A stretch of 36,335 bases of DNA. Origin: an uncultured Gammaproteobacteria bacterium (GTDB taxonomy: Bacteria; Pseudomonadota; Gammaproteobacteria; Pseudomonadales; Pseudohongiellaceae). A program made the position numbers and the translations under genes. Numbering within the stretch: position 1 is the stretch's first letter; each line of letters opens with the position of its first letter. Shown here one piece after another: positions 1-8,282 of this stretch. The DNA lies in NCBI GenBank assembly GCA_903853385.1, contig CAINTJ010000015.1, positions 1-36,335 of the forward strand. The letters run 5' to 3'. The notes beneath the pieces are model-generated. The model was not told the origin of the DNA. It made no database searches and was given only the letters and a program-made list of their open reading frames with translations.

Positions 1-80
1 CACCAAGCGCCCACTTCTATTACTTGATCTCATTTTTAAAGAACTGCTCTTTCGAACCCCTCAGACCCTCGTCTGTGGGA
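1..80 (-). promoter_or_regulatory. rRNA operon leader with boxA
   Basis: Read on the minus strand, this stretch contains GTTCTTTAAAAA at 44-33, which matches the boxA antitermination element (consensus TGCTCTTTAACA). It is followed by a segment ending GTGGGCGCTTGGTG, of the kind found in rRNA leaders and spacers. It lies directly downstream of the promoter at 87-114. The 16S gene itself would lie beyond the left edge, so the assignment rests on boxA plus promoter. I recall an rRNA operon next to msrQ in Pseudomonas aeruginosa too. Confidence 0.72.
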
Positions 81-140
81 GCGCGCATTATACGTACCTA
101 ATTCACCTTGGCAAGTTACATTAGTAAAATAATTTAGAAG
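81..140 (-). promoter_or_regulatory. Strong rrn P1-type promoter with UP element
   Basis: On the minus strand the -35 box TTGCCA (114-109) and a perfect -10 box TATAAT (92-87) are separated by 16 bp. The -10 is followed at once by GCGCGC (86-81), a GC-rich discriminator typical of rRNA promoters under stringent control by ppGpp and DksA. About 25 bp of AT-rich DNA upstream of the -35 box (to about 140) fits an UP element. Initiation is expected near position 80. It points away from msrQ towards the left edge. No hairpin terminator separates msrQ from it. Confidence 0.8.
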
Positions 141-147
141 GTTGAAA

Positions 148-813
148 TTATAATTTGCGAAACGCGAATTGACGGGCTTTAGGGCTGTATTTATGCAGTA
201 CCCGGTAACCAAGCAAAACAGCCAAAATCACCACATAAAGCAAGGCTTCACCAAAATCTGATCGCACTATCCAGATCAGGTGCATAACCGCCAATATGGC
301 GGCTATGTAAGCCCCTCGATGAAGTCGTTTCCAATTTCTTCCTAGCGCTCTTTGCGCCCGATTGAATGAAGTCATAGTCAGCAGCAGCAGCAGAATCCAT
401 GACATAAATCCAAGCGTGATATAGGGGCGCTCGGACAACTCCTTCGCTAATGCTGAAAAATCCAGCTCCAGCAACAAAAGCACAAATACAATGAAGTGCA
501 ACGACACATAGAAAAAAGCATAAAGCCCCACCATGCGCCGCAATCGCCATAAATAGGCATAATTAAACAGATAGCGCAAAGGGGTGACTGCCAGCGCCAA
601 CATCAAGAAACGAATTGACCACTCACCCGAAACCAAGGCCAATGTCTTGGGCGGATCAGGGCCCAGATAAGCGACATCCCCAAGGTAGGCTCGCCATATG
701 ATGAAGGCCCACCAAGCTGCGGGGCCCAACAGTGCGACAAACACCAATGGCTTTATCAACTTCTGCATGAATAGCGCATCAGCGGTTAGTGGCGACCACA
801 AGCTTGATCTCAA
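148..813 (-). CDS. msrQ: MsrQ, haem b membrane subunit of the MsrPQ methionine sulfoxide reductase
   Basis: MsrQ passes electrons from the respiratory chain to periplasmic MsrP for repair of oxidised methionines in envelope proteins. The 221-residue protein is a multi-pass membrane protein of the ferric-reductase-like (YedZ) family, with about six hydrophobic segments and histidines in the middle and late helices suited to haem ligation. Its central part (residues about 115-175: [21 protein letters not shown]) parallels the E. coli protein closely. The longest frame starts at a TTG at 813 that overlaps the msrP stop by 4 nt, suggesting translational coupling. An ATG at 768 is the alternative and has no clear ribosome site. 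The family identification is secure; the start is not. Confidence 0.93.
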   Translation of the reverse strand: MRSSLWSPLTADALFMQKLIKPLVFVALLGPAAWWAFIIWRAYLGDVAYLGPDPPKTLALVSGEWSIRFLMLALAVTPLRYLFNYAYLWRLRRMVGLYAFFYVSLHFIVFVLLLLELDFSALAKELSERPYITLGFMSWILLLLLTMTSFNRAQRALGRNWKRLHRGAYIAAILAVMHLIWIVRSDFGEALLYVVILAVLLGYRVLHKYSPKARQFAFRKL

Positions 814-1844
814 TAATTCCGGCGCAAGTCCATGCCGGTATACAAGGACTCAACTTCGTCAGCATACCCATTGAAGGGCCGGGTTTCGACACGTTGCGGC
901 ATAAACAGACTGGCCGGCAACCGGCGCTCTGTTGCCTGACTCCACCTCGGGTGATTTACGGCCGGATTCACATTGGCATAAAACCCGTATTCGCTGGGCT
1001 GAAGATCCTTCCAGGTATTGGTGGGCATGTCGGAACGAAACTTGATCCGCACAATAGATTTAATACTCTTGAAACCGTATTTCCATGGCACAACCAGACG
1101 AATGGGCGCGCCGTTCTGCGCCGGCATCGCATCACCATATAAACCAACCGCCATGATTGCGAGGGGGTGCATGGCCTCGTCCATACGCAAGCCTTCTACA
1201 TAGGGCCAATGAATGGTGGCAAATCTGGAGCTCTGTTCAGGAAATTGTTTCGGATCCAATAACGTCTGGAATTCAACAAATTTTGCATTTGCGCTGGGCT
1301 CGAAACGTTTAAGTAAATCCCCAAGTGAAAACCCGACCCACGGTATCACCATCGACCAGGCTTCAACGCACCTTAACCGGTAGACCCTCTCTTCCAGAGT
1401 ATGCGGCTTCAGTATGTCTTCCAATGTGTATTTGCCTGGCTTGTTACACTCACCCGCAACTTCAACCGACCATGGATCCACAGCAAAATGTTTTGCTCTA
1501 TTGGAAGGATCCGCCTTATCCGTACCGAATTCATAGAAATTGTTGTAAGTAGCGACATCGCTGTAAGGGGTCTTCGCATCGACAGTAACAAACGGGCCCG
1601 ACGCAGGAACCGGCTTGCGCTGGGAAATCTTCTGCGCAAGCCAGGCCGGCTTGCTGGCCAGATTGAGCTCAGCTGCAGTTTTGTCGCCTTCTGCCAAGGC
1701 CGCTTGTGAGATCAGTCCCCCGGCTGCAGAACCGATTGCGATACCACCAACACCTCGCATGAAATCGCGACGCGAGTAATACACAGATTCAGGTGTAATT
1801 TCTGATGATGGGATATCACTGCTTTTTTTTATCTTGATTAACAT
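810..1844 (-). CDS. msrP: MsrP, periplasmic molybdopterin methionine sulfoxide reductase catalytic subunit
   Basis: This is the catalytic subunit that reduces protein methionine sulfoxide in the periplasm, using a molybdenum cofactor. A twin-arginine signal is visible at residues 24-29 (SRRDFM), followed by a hydrophobic stretch and a likely cleavage site after AALA at about 51. That fits Tat export of the folded cofactor-loaded enzyme. Cys159, in [11 protein letters not shown], is the expected Mo-ligating cysteine of this sulfite-oxidase-fold family. The 344-residue length is normal. A GGAGGG ribosome site lies just upstream of the ATG. It sits 32 bp downstream of pssA and overlaps msrQ, so the three genes are probably cotranscribed. 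Confidence 0.96.
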   Translation of the reverse strand: MLIKIKKSSDIPSSEITPESVYYSRRDFMRGVGGIAIGSAAGGLISQAALAEGDKTAAELNLASKPAWLAQKISQRKPVPASGPFVTVDAKTPYSDVATYNNFYEFGTDKADPSNRAKHFAVDPWSVEVAGECNKPGKYTLEDILKPHTLEERVYRLRCVEAWSMVIPWVGFSLGDLLKRFEPSANAKFVEFQTLLDPKQFPEQSSRFATIHWPYVEGLRMDEAMHPLAIMAVGLYGDAMPAQNGAPIRLVVPWKYGFKSIKSIVRIKFRSDMPTNTWKDLQPSEYGFYANVNPAVNHPRWSQATERRLPASLFMPQRVETRPFNGYADEVESLYTGMDLRRNY

Positions 1845-1876
1845 AACACCCTCCGTAATCGTGCGTGTAAACTGCT

Positions 1877-2749
1877 TTAGTGGTTTTCGGTATTTACATG
1901 GGAAACCATACGCTCGGCAGATTTCTTTTTGCGTTTCAAATATATTGCCATCAAGGGTCCCGAGATTGCATAGGAAACCGCCATCAGAAATAACATTGTT
2001 GGTGGGTGCCAGGAGACCACGACAATCACAAAAACAATCACAAGAATCAGGAAAAACGGAACAGGATTCTTGAAATCCAGCTCCTTGAAGCTGTAATACC
2101 TGACGTTTATTACCATCAATAATCCTGCAATACCGGTTACCAGCGCAGCCATAATAGACATGAGCCTGGTGACTTCCACTCCGTATGAGGAAAACGCCCA
2201 GACCATAAATACAACTAGGCCGGCGGCCGAGGGGCTGGCAAGGCCAACAAAAAAGCGCTTGTCAGCTTCAGCTCTCTGCACATTAAAACGCGCCAGGCGC
2301 AGAGCCGCGCAAGCCACATATACGAAAGCGACAGTCCAGCCGATTTTCCCCAATCCCGACAAGGCCCAACTGAAGCAGATCAAGGCTGGTGCCACACCAA
2401 ATGCCACCATGTCCGAAAGTGAATCATACTCGGCACCAAAGGCACTCTGGGTATTGGTCAGCCGGGCGACGCGACCATCCATGCCGTCCAGAAACATAGC
2501 CACTACGAGGGCAGCACAAGCGCTGTGAAAATCGCCGCCCATGCCGGCAATAACCGCATAGAAGCCCGCGAACAAAGCACCTGTCGTCAATAGATTGGGG
2601 AGCAGGTAGATACCCTTGCGCCGAAATTTCTTGCCATCCTGGGAAATCTCTTCCTCATGCTCTTCAATGAAGTTGGAGGCATCTTCCTGATTACCATCAA
2701 CCGGTGCAGATTCTGCCTTATCCAGTTTTGGATCTATATCCGGACTCAT
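1877..2749 (-). CDS. pssA: CDP-diacylglycerol-serine O-phosphatidyltransferase
   Basis: PssA joins CDP-diacylglycerol and L-serine to make phosphatidylserine, the precursor of phosphatidylethanolamine, in the inner membrane. The CDP-alcohol phosphatidyltransferase signature is complete at residues 91-113: DG, two residues, AR, eight residues, G, three, D, three, D. It has about eight hydrophobic segments and is 290 residues long. A charged acidic N-terminal tail of about 45 residues precedes the first helix and ends in a basic KKFRRK patch. It is the integral-membrane type, unlike the phospholipase-D-like PssA of E. coli. It begins 29 bp after ilvY on the same strand and may share its transcript. 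Confidence 0.95.
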   Translation of the reverse strand: MSPDIDPKLDKAESAPVDGNQEDASNFIEEHEEEISQDGKKFRRKGIYLLPNLLTTGALFAGFYAVIAGMGGDFHSACAALVVAMFLDGMDGRVARLTNTQSAFGAEYDSLSDMVAFGVAPALICFSWALSGLGKIGWTVAFVYVACAALRLARFNVQRAEADKRFFVGLASPSAAGLVVFMVWAFSSYGVEVTRLMSIMAALVTGIAGLLMVINVRYYSFKELDFKNPVPFFLILVIVFVIVVVSWHPPTMLFLMAVSYAISGPLMAIYLKRKKKSAERMVSHVNTENH

Positions 2750-2778
2750 AGTGTTTCCATATTGTGTTGATTGGTTGA

Positions 2779-3684
2779 TTATAGCTTCTTATTCCCGACA
2801 ATTGATTGGCGAGCCAGTTCCCAAAAGGCATTAATCAAGGCATTGCTGAGCTTTCTCTTCAGCACACAAAGCCCGATGGTGATTGGCGGCATGGTGTGCC
2901 TGATATCAATTTGGCGCACTTTGGCAGCAAGCGGACTGTTCTCAAGTACTATCTGGGGCACTACCCCGACTCCAAAACCAAGGCCTGCCATGCTAACGAT
3001 GGCCTCATGTCCTGACACTTGCGCATAAATTTCGGGTTTGATTTTCATTGCCCTGAACCATTTATCCACACGGTCCCGCACGAGGCCGCTTTCAGAAATA
3101 ATCAAGGGGATTTCACTCCATGATCCGCTGGCAATGCCAGCGGAATCAGTACTTACCAGACCAGGCCGGGAGGAAGCGATGAATACCAACGGAGTCTTGG
3201 TGAGCTCGAGGATCGAGAATTGGGAAGGCACCCGTTCTGGCAGGGCTGCTATGCCAAGGTCTTCCAATTCCGAATTGATGCGATCGAGCGTTATGGCAGA
3301 ATCGCCAGTATGCAACTTGATCTCGATGCCGGGGTGCCGGGTGCGGAACCGGCCCAGGATGTCATCCAGGAAACTGTAACTCGCGGTAACCGAACAAAAC
3401 AGACTGAGTTCCCCTTGCAGGGTTGTCTCCTGGTTATGCAGGGCTTGTTTAAAGGCGGCCCAACTGTCACAGGTTTGCTCGGCATAGGCACGGAAGGTCC
3501 TGCCTGTCGCGGTCAATTTGACTCTGCGACTATCCCGCTCGAACAGTTGCCGGCCTATTTCCCTCTCAAGTCTTTGGATTACCCGGCTCAGGCTGGAAGG
3601 CGCCACATGACAAGCGGCACTGGTTTTGGCAAAACTCAGGGTTTTGCTCAAATGCAGAAATAACTGGAGTTCGCGCTGGTCCAT
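2779..3684 (-). CDS. ilvY: IlvY, LysR-type activator of ilvC
   Basis: A LysR-family regulator of 301 residues, divergent from ilvC. Residues about 1-60 form the winged helix-turn-helix (LSFAKTSAACHVAPSSLSRVIQRLE) and residues about 90-300 the substrate-binding co-inducer domain. Similarity to E. coli IlvY is visible throughout, for example GELSLFCSVTASYS, HPGIEIKLHTGDSA and GHEAIVSMAGLGFGVGVVPQ. In E. coli, IlvY responds to acetolactate or acetohydroxybutyrate and activates ilvC. The divergent arrangement with 133 bp between the genes and two palindromes supports the same role here. pssA follows 29 bp downstream on the same strand. Confidence 0.93.
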   Translation of the reverse strand: MDQRELQLFLHLSKTLSFAKTSAACHVAPSSLSRVIQRLEREIGRQLFERDSRRVKLTATGRTFRAYAEQTCDSWAAFKQALHNQETTLQGELSLFCSVTASYSFLDDILGRFRTRHPGIEIKLHTGDSAITLDRINSELEDLGIAALPERVPSQFSILELTKTPLVFIASSRPGLVSTDSAGIASGSWSEIPLIISESGLVRDRVDKWFRAMKIKPEIYAQVSGHEAIVSMAGLGFGVGVVPQIVLENSPLAAKVRQIDIRHTMPPITIGLCVLKRKLSNALINAFWELARQSIVGNKKL

Positions 3685-3710
3685 AACAACGGCCGTCAGG
3701 GTTGGATCAT

Positions 3711-3724
3711 TGCCAATAATGGCA
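3711..3724. promoter_or_regulatory. Palindrome 1 in the ilvY-ilvC control region
   Basis: TGCCA and TGGCA form an inverted repeat separated by ATAA, 27 bp upstream of the ilvY start codon. The half-site core (GCCA/TGGC) is shared with the second palindrome 37 bp away, as expected for a tandem operator pair bound by a LysR-type protein. Assignment to IlvY is inferred from position. Confidence 0.5.
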
Positions 3725-3746
3725 TGAAGAATTGCTTTAATTTCAT

Positions 3747-3775
3747 TTTACGCAACAACCCGCCATGATTACTAT
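3747..3775 (+). promoter_or_regulatory. Candidate ilvC promoter
   Basis: TTTACG (3747-3752) and TACTAT (3770-3775) are separated by 17 bp. They match the sigma-70 consensus at four and five of six positions. The -10 box lies inside palindrome 2, so a protein bound there would contact the polymerase site directly. The weak -35 box fits a promoter that needs an activator. Confidence 0.42.
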
Positions 3776-3779
3776 GGCG
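3761..3779. promoter_or_regulatory. Palindrome 2 in the ilvY-ilvC control region
   Basis: A perfect inverted repeat, CGCCAT and ATGGCG with a 7-bp spacer. It overlaps the candidate ilvC -10 box. It is probably the promoter-proximal IlvY site; the protein assignment is inferred from context. Confidence 0.55.
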
Positions 3780-3817
3780 TCCCGCACTTATTACCCCTTA
3801 TCTCCGGAGCGATCCTT

Positions 3818-5290
3818 ATGAATTACTTCAATACCTTGCCGCTGCGTCTGCAGCTTGAGCAGTTGAGCAAATGCCGTTTCATGGACAAATCCGAATTCGC
3901 CAATGGTGTTGAGCGTCTGAAAGGCAAGAAAGTAGTGATCCTCGGCTGCGGAGCCCAGGGACTCAACCAGGGTCTGAACATGCGTGACAGTGGTTTGGAT
4001 ATTTCCTATGCGCTGCGTGCAGAAGCGATCCAGAGCAAGCGTCAGTCCTGGCTCGGCGCCACCCAAAACAGCTTCAGGGTTGGCACTTTTGAAGAACTGA
4101 TCCCGACCGCAGATCTGGTGTTGAACCTTACTCCTGACAAACAGCACACTCCTGTCATTAACAAAGTCATGCCCCTGATGAAAAAAGGTTCTTGTCTGGC
4201 CTATTCGCATGGTTTCAACATCGTCGAAGAGGGCATGCAGATACGCAAAGACATCACCGTCATCATGGTTGCCCCCAAATGTCCGGGCACTGAAGTACGT
4301 GAAGAATATAAACGCGGATTCGGCGTTCCCACCCTGATCGCAGTTCATCGCGAGAATGATCCCGATGGTGAAGGTCTCGAAATAGCCAAAGCCTATGCTG
4401 CCGCCACCGGTGGTCATCGCGCCGGAGTGCTGGAGTCTTCATTTGTAGCCGAAGTGAAATCCGACTTGATGGGCGAACAAACCATTCTGTGCGGCATGCT
4501 GCAGACTGGCTCCATCCTTTGCTTCGAACGCATGGTCGCTCAAGGCATCCAGCCCGCCTACGCTTCCAAATTGATCCAGCACGGCTGGGAAACAGTGGCT
4601 GAAGGCCTGAAACAAGGCGGCATCACCAACATGATGGATCGCTTGTCCAATCCGGGCAAAATCAAAGCATTCCATGTGAGTGAACAACTGAAAACGATCT
4701 TGCGCCCCCTGTTTGAAAAACACATGGATGACATCATGGAAGGCCATTTCTCCAGCGGCATGATGGCTGACTGGGCTGACAATGACAAAAAACTGCTGAC
4801 CTGGCGTGAAGAAACCGGCAAAACTGCATTCGAACTTTCCTCCATCGAAGGTGCCGGCGAAATTACCGAACAGGAATACTACGACAAGGGTCTGCTGATG
4901 GTCGCGATGATCAAGGCTGGCGTGGAGCTGTGCTTTGAAACCCTGGTAGCTGCCGGCGTTATCGCCGAGTCTGCCTACTACGAATCGCTGCATGAAGTGC
5001 CATTGATTGCCAACCTGATCGGCCGCAAAAAATTGTATGAGATGAACAAAGTCATTTCTGACACTGCGGAATATGGCTGCTATCTGTTCTCGCATGCAGC
5101 AGTGCCACTCCTGAAAGACTTCATGAGCAAAGCAGACACTGCAGTGATCGGCAAAGGCCTGCAGGTAAAAGACAATGGTGTTGATGATCGTGAACTGATT
5201 GCTGTGAACTCAGCAATACGCAATCACCCGGTTGAAAAAATCGGCCAGAACCTGCGCAGTCACATGACCAGCATGAAGAAGGTGGTATAA
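3818..5290 (+). CDS. ilvC: Ketol-acid reductoisomerase, class II (long form)
   Basis: This enzyme catalyses the Mg- and NADPH-dependent isomerisation and reduction of acetolactate or acetohydroxybutyrate in isoleucine, valine and leucine synthesis. The 490-residue length marks the class II (long, plant/enterobacterial) form with a duplicated C-terminal knotted domain, as opposed to class I enzymes of about 330-340 residues. The Rossmann motif GCGAQG is at residues 43-48. Long stretches match E. coli IlvC, including [30 protein letters not shown] and [21 protein letters not shown] ribosome site precedes the ATG. It is transcribed against its neighbours and divergent from ilvY. It ends at two hairpins and converges with ilvIH. 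Confidence 0.98.
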   Translation: MNYFNTLPLRLQLEQLSKCRFMDKSEFANGVERLKGKKVVILGCGAQGLNQGLNMRDSGLDISYALRAEAIQSKRQSWLGATQNSFRVGTFEELIPTADLVLNLTPDKQHTPVINKVMPLMKKGSCLAYSHGFNIVEEGMQIRKDITVIMVAPKCPGTEVREEYKRGFGVPTLIAVHRENDPDGEGLEIAKAYAAATGGHRAGVLESSFVAEVKSDLMGEQTILCGMLQTGSILCFERMVAQGIQPAYASKLIQHGWETVAEGLKQGGITNMMDRLSNPGKIKAFHVSEQLKTILRPLFEKHMDDIMEGHFSSGMMADWADNDKKLLTWREETGKTAFELSSIEGAGEITEQEYYDKGLLMVAMIKAGVELCFETLVAAGVIAESAYYESLHEVPLIANLIGRKKLYEMNKVISDTAEYGCYLFSHAAVPLLKDFMSKADTAVIGKGLQVKDNGVDDRELIAVNSAIRNHPVEKIGQNLRSHMTSMKKVV

Positions 5291-5302
5291 ACAAGAAGCT
5301 CC

Positions 5303-5332
5303 GGAGTGTGCGCCCGCCAGGGCGCACACTCC
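5303..5332 (+). terminator. Perfect 13-bp hairpin immediately after ilvC
   Basis: GGAGTGTGCGCCC pairs perfectly with GGGCGCACACTCC across a GCCA tetraloop, starting 13 nt after the ilvC stop. No T-run follows on either strand, so it is not a standard intrinsic terminator. It may protect the 3' end of the ilvC message, or act together with the hairpin at 5463-5488. Confidence 0.55.
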
Positions 5333-5462
5333 CCCGCCATTTGTAGCAATTCAGCCCCTCCCCTGACCTGAATCCGCCGGCAGCGTTCGCAGTAAAACCC
5401 CTCCTCTGCGCTAATTATCTGCCGATGGCGTCAAGGCCGACTCATGAAAAGCTGGACATAAA

Positions 5463-5488
5463 AAAGCCAGGCTTTTTGGCCTGGCTTT
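5463..5488. terminator. Bidirectional terminator between convergent ilvC and ilvIH
   Basis: AAAGCCAGGC and GCCTGGCTTT form a 10-bp stem with a 6-nt loop. On the minus strand the stem leads into a run of six T (bases 5465-5460 region), a good intrinsic terminator for ilvIH. On the plus strand the stem ends in TTT followed by AT, a weaker terminator for ilvC. A further small repeat (ATCTG at 5489-5493, CAGAT at 5502-5506) lies beside it. Nothing else recognisable was seen in the 317-bp gap 5291-5607. Confidence 0.8.
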
Positions 5489-5607
5489 ATCTGTGCTTTT
5501 GCAGATTTGTAATCCGCTAGAGTAGTGGTAGTTTTCGTGTACAGGTCGTTTTGTATTAGCTGCATGTCCAAATTAACCAGATAAGTTAACCATGGACTGC
5601 GGGCCTG

Positions 5608-6105
5608 TTAGAGACTCAGTACCTTTTCCCCTCTTGCTATTCCTGATACGCCAGTGCGTGCAACTTCCAGAATCGGAGTACCCGCTAGTGCAGCGATGAA
5701 GCCGTCCAGCTTGTCACTGGTGCCTGTGAGCTGAATGGTATACATGGTCGGGGTAATGTCAACCACTACCCCCCGGAAAATGTCAGCCACACGCTTTACT
5801 TCGGCGCGCTGGGCGCCTGTTGCCTTCACCTTGATCAGCATCAGTTCACGTTCAATGTGATTACCTTCGGTCAAGTCCACCAGTTTGGCCACGTCCACCA
5901 GCTTGTTCAAATGCTTGATGATTTGTTCGATCTTGCGATCATCCCCGACAGTGGTCAGGGTAAGGCGCGAGAGTGTTGGATCCTCGGTAGGAGCAACTGT
6001 CAAAGAATTGATGTTGTAGTTGCGCTGCGAAAACAGCCCAACCACCCGCGACAATGCACCAGGCTGGTTTTCCATCAGAACAGAAATAATTCGTCTCATG
6101 TTCAA
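5608..6105 (-). CDS. ilvH: Acetolactate synthase regulatory (small) subunit
   Basis: IlvH binds the catalytic IlvI subunit, raises its activity and confers valine feedback inhibition. The 165-residue protein has the usual N-terminal ACT domain (residues about 3-78; [31 protein letters not shown] is its first part) and a C-terminal ACT-like domain. The regulatory Gly and Asn positions of the valine site ([15 protein letters not shown]) are present. Its ATG overlaps the ilvI stop in an ATGA arrangement, so the two are translationally coupled. It is the last gene of the ilvIH unit, followed by the bidirectional terminator. Confidence 0.97.
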   Translation of the reverse strand: MNMRRIISVLMENQPGALSRVVGLFSQRNYNINSLTVAPTEDPTLSRLTLTTVGDDRKIEQIIKHLNKLVDVAKLVDLTEGNHIERELMLIKVKATGAQRAEVKRVADIFRGVVVDITPTMYTIQLTGTSDKLDGFIAALAGTPILEVARTGVSGIARGEKVLSL

Positions 6106-7829
6106 GTCCTCTCGGTTTTGCTCAGGTACATTTCATTCATGGCACCACCACGGATTGCCATCGGGTAGACATGTTCCTCGGGGTCAACAGCAATATCGAT
6201 GAAGACCAGCTTGTCCTTCATCGCAAACGCCTGTTGCAGCTTCGATTTCAATTCACTGAGCTTTTCAATCTTGATGCCCACATGGCCATAGGCTTCAGCG
6301 AGCTTCACAAAATCCGGCAGTGAATCCGCATAGGTGCTATGTGAATGGCGACCACCGTATTGCATGTCCTGCCACTGTTTCACCATGCCGAGCGCTTTGT
6401 TGTTGAGATTTACAATCTTCACCGGCAATGCGCACTGTTTGCAGGTAGCCAGTTCCTGGATATTCATCTGGATCGAGCCTTCCCCGGTGACGCAGGCAAC
6501 AGTCGCGGCCGGGAATGCCAACTGGACGCCCATTGCTGCCGGCAGACCAAAGCCCATGGTGCCAAGACCGCCGGAATTGATCCAACGGCGCGGCTTGTCA
6601 AAATGGTAATACTGGGCAGCAAACATCTGGTGCTGGCCCACATCAGAAGTAATGTAGGCATCACCATTGGTGACTTCATACAAGGCCTGGATCACCTGCT
6701 GCGGTTTGATTACTTCATGCGCACCAGGCACAACTTTCAGTGACTCTCGTGTGCGCCAGTGATTGATCTTGTCCCACCAGTGTTTGAGAGCGGCAGTATC
6801 AATTTTCGCTTTGCCCGCCTCAACCAACTCCAGCATTTCCTTAAGCACAGGTGCGACCGGACCAACAATCGGCACATGCGCCGTCACGGTTTTTGAAATC
6901 GCGGCAGGGTCAATATCGACGTGCAGGATAATGGCATTCGGGCAGAATTTTTTTACATCGGAATTAGTCACCCTGTCATCAAATCGCGCACCAACAGCCA
7001 GAATCACATCGGATTCATGCATGGTCATATTGGCTTCATAGGTGCCATGCATGCCCAGCATGCCCACGAACTGTTTGTCAGTAGCGGGATAAGCGCCAAG
7101 TCCCATCAGCGTGTTGGTAACCGGATAGCCCAGTTTACGCGCCATTTGAGTCAGCAAGTCCGAGCCTTCGCCCTGCACAACCCCGCCACCGGCGTAAATG
7201 ATCGGACGCTTGGCCGCCAACAGAATATCGACGGCCTTTTTGATCTGGCCGGAATGGCCCTTGGCAGGCGGGATGTAAGAACGGATTTTTACAGTCTCCG
7301 GATAGGCATATTCAAATTTGACATGCGGATCAGTCACATCTTTGGGGATGTCGATCACCACTGGTCCCGGGCGACCGGTGGTGGCGATATAAAAAGCTTT
7401 CTTGATGATTTCCGGGATGTCCTGCGGATTCTGCACCATGAAGCTGTGCTTCACGATCGGACGCGACACCCCGATCATGTCAGTTTCCTGAAATGCATCA
7501 GAGCCGAGCGATTCACGCGCTACCTGGCCGGAAATGACAACCATGGCGATGGAATCCATATAGGCAGTCGCAATGCCGGTAATTGCATTGGTGGCACCAG
7601 GACCGGAGGTCACCAGCACAACACCCGGCTTGCCGGTGGCACGCGTATAGCCATCAGCTGCGTGGGTGGCAGCTTGCTCATGTCGCACCAGAATGTGCTC
7701 TACCTTGTCCTGTCTGAAAATCGCATCGTAGATATGCAGCGCGGCACCGCCCGGATATCCGAAAATGAACTCCACACCTTCATCATGCAGAGCCCTCAGT
7801 AACATTTCTCCACCAGACAATAATGCCAT
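6102..7829 (-). CDS. ilvI: Acetolactate synthase catalytic (large) subunit
   Basis: This is the thiamine-diphosphate, FAD and Mg enzyme that condenses two pyruvates, or pyruvate and 2-oxobutyrate, in the first common step of branched-chain amino-acid synthesis. At 575 residues it has the normal three-domain layout. The N-terminal pyrimidine-binding domain contains [13 protein letters not shown] and the ThDP-activating Glu in [13 protein letters not shown] at about residue 50. The C-terminal cofactor domain contains [12 protein letters not shown] and NLNN. The Glu in GEGS, rather than the usual Asp, is something I recall from Pseudomonas IlvI as well, so it is not a defect. A GGGAGGA ribosome site precedes the ATG. 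It lies behind a leader of about 390 nt. Confidence 0.98.
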   Translation of the reverse strand: MALLSGGEMLLRALHDEGVEFIFGYPGGAALHIYDAIFRQDKVEHILVRHEQAATHAADGYTRATGKPGVVLVTSGPGATNAITGIATAYMDSIAMVVISGQVARESLGSDAFQETDMIGVSRPIVKHSFMVQNPQDIPEIIKKAFYIATTGRPGPVVIDIPKDVTDPHVKFEYAYPETVKIRSYIPPAKGHSGQIKKAVDILLAAKRPIIYAGGGVVQGEGSDLLTQMARKLGYPVTNTLMGLGAYPATDKQFVGMLGMHGTYEANMTMHESDVILAVGARFDDRVTNSDVKKFCPNAIILHVDIDPAAISKTVTAHVPIVGPVAPVLKEMLELVEAGKAKIDTAALKHWWDKINHWRTRESLKVVPGAHEVIKPQQVIQALYEVTNGDAYITSDVGQHQMFAAQYYHFDKPRRWINSGGLGTMGFGLPAAMGVQLAFPAATVACVTGEGSIQMNIQELATCKQCALPVKIVNLNNKALGMVKQWQDMQYGGRHSHSTYADSLPDFVKLAEAYGHVGIKIEKLSELKSKLQQAFAMKDKLVFIDIAVDPEEHVYPMAIRGGAMNEMYLSKTERT

Positions 7830-8222
7830 GGCTCTATCCTCCCGGTTCCTGTCAGGAACTTTAGTTCATCAGTAGCGTTGCAAACTTCAGCAGCCACATC
7901 GGCAAACACCAATGGCAGCTTTAAATCCTGTTAGTTTGACAACAATGTATGGGCCAACTGCAGCATGGGTAGCCTGGCAGTTCGAGACGGTTCGGTTTGA
8001 ACCGGATGACCCTTGGCGTGATGCGCCAGAGGAAGAATTTCCCGCGTCCCTCAGCAAACTGAATCAGCCGGCTGCAGACGGGGTATTCAAGCGGGTCGTT
8101 GACTACACAAGGCGGTGGTCCGCCGGTGCGTGGCTCTCTCGCAAACTTCTACGCAACCTGCCGCAGAAATCGTTACGGAAATCTGTCGATGGATAATCGA
8201 CGATCCCACATGTCAAACAAGC
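7830..8222 (-). promoter_or_regulatory. Long structured 5' leader of ilvIH
   Basis: Between the promoter at 8229-8256 and the ilvI start lie about 390 nt without a convincing gene. Four short perfect inverted repeats are present: 8185-8201 (6-bp arms, 5-nt spacer), 8111-8124 (5-bp arms, 4-nt spacer), 7988-8004 (6-bp arms, 5-nt spacer) and 7845-7859 (7-bp arms, 1-nt spacer). The last lies just before the ilvI ribosome site. A 12-codon ATG frame at 8211-8173 near the start of the transcript contains Leu and Ile but no run of branched-chain codons. No classic attenuator hairpin with a U-run was found. A regulatory role is inferred from length and structure. Confidence 0.4.
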
Positions 8223-8228
8223 GGGGAC

Positions 8229-8256
8229 ATTATCGGGAAAAATCCTTGTGTGTCAA
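8229..8256 (-). promoter_or_regulatory. ilvIH promoter
   Basis: On the minus strand, TTGACA (8256-8251, full consensus) and GATAAT (8234-8229, five of six) are separated by 16 bp. This predicts transcription from about 8222 towards ilvI. It lies just upstream of the M19 peptidase stop codon. Confidence 0.7.
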
Positions 8257-8282
8257 GGGATTGCTGGAACTAATGACAGATC

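Noticed and set aside
5857-6168. Long plus-strand frames opposite ilvH and ilvI, and similar long frames opposite ilvC, clpB, msrP and the quinohaemoprotein
   Set aside because: They are antisense shadows of well-identified genes, without ribosome sites or recognisable domains.
6102-7829. GEGS in place of GDGS in the IlvI cofactor motif as a possible inactivating change
   Set aside because: I recall the same Glu in Pseudomonas IlvI, and the rest of the enzyme is intact, so it looks like a lineage variant.
7912-8196. A 94-codon open frame on the plus strand opposite the ilvIH leader
   Set aside because: No ribosome site precedes either possible ATG, I recognise no family, and it lies antisense to a region better explained as the ilvIH leader.
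8173-8211. A 12-codon ATG frame near the start of the ilvIH transcript as a leader peptide
   Set aside because: It contains one Leu and one Ile only, has no ribosome site and no following attenuator with a U-run, so the classical attenuation model is not supported.
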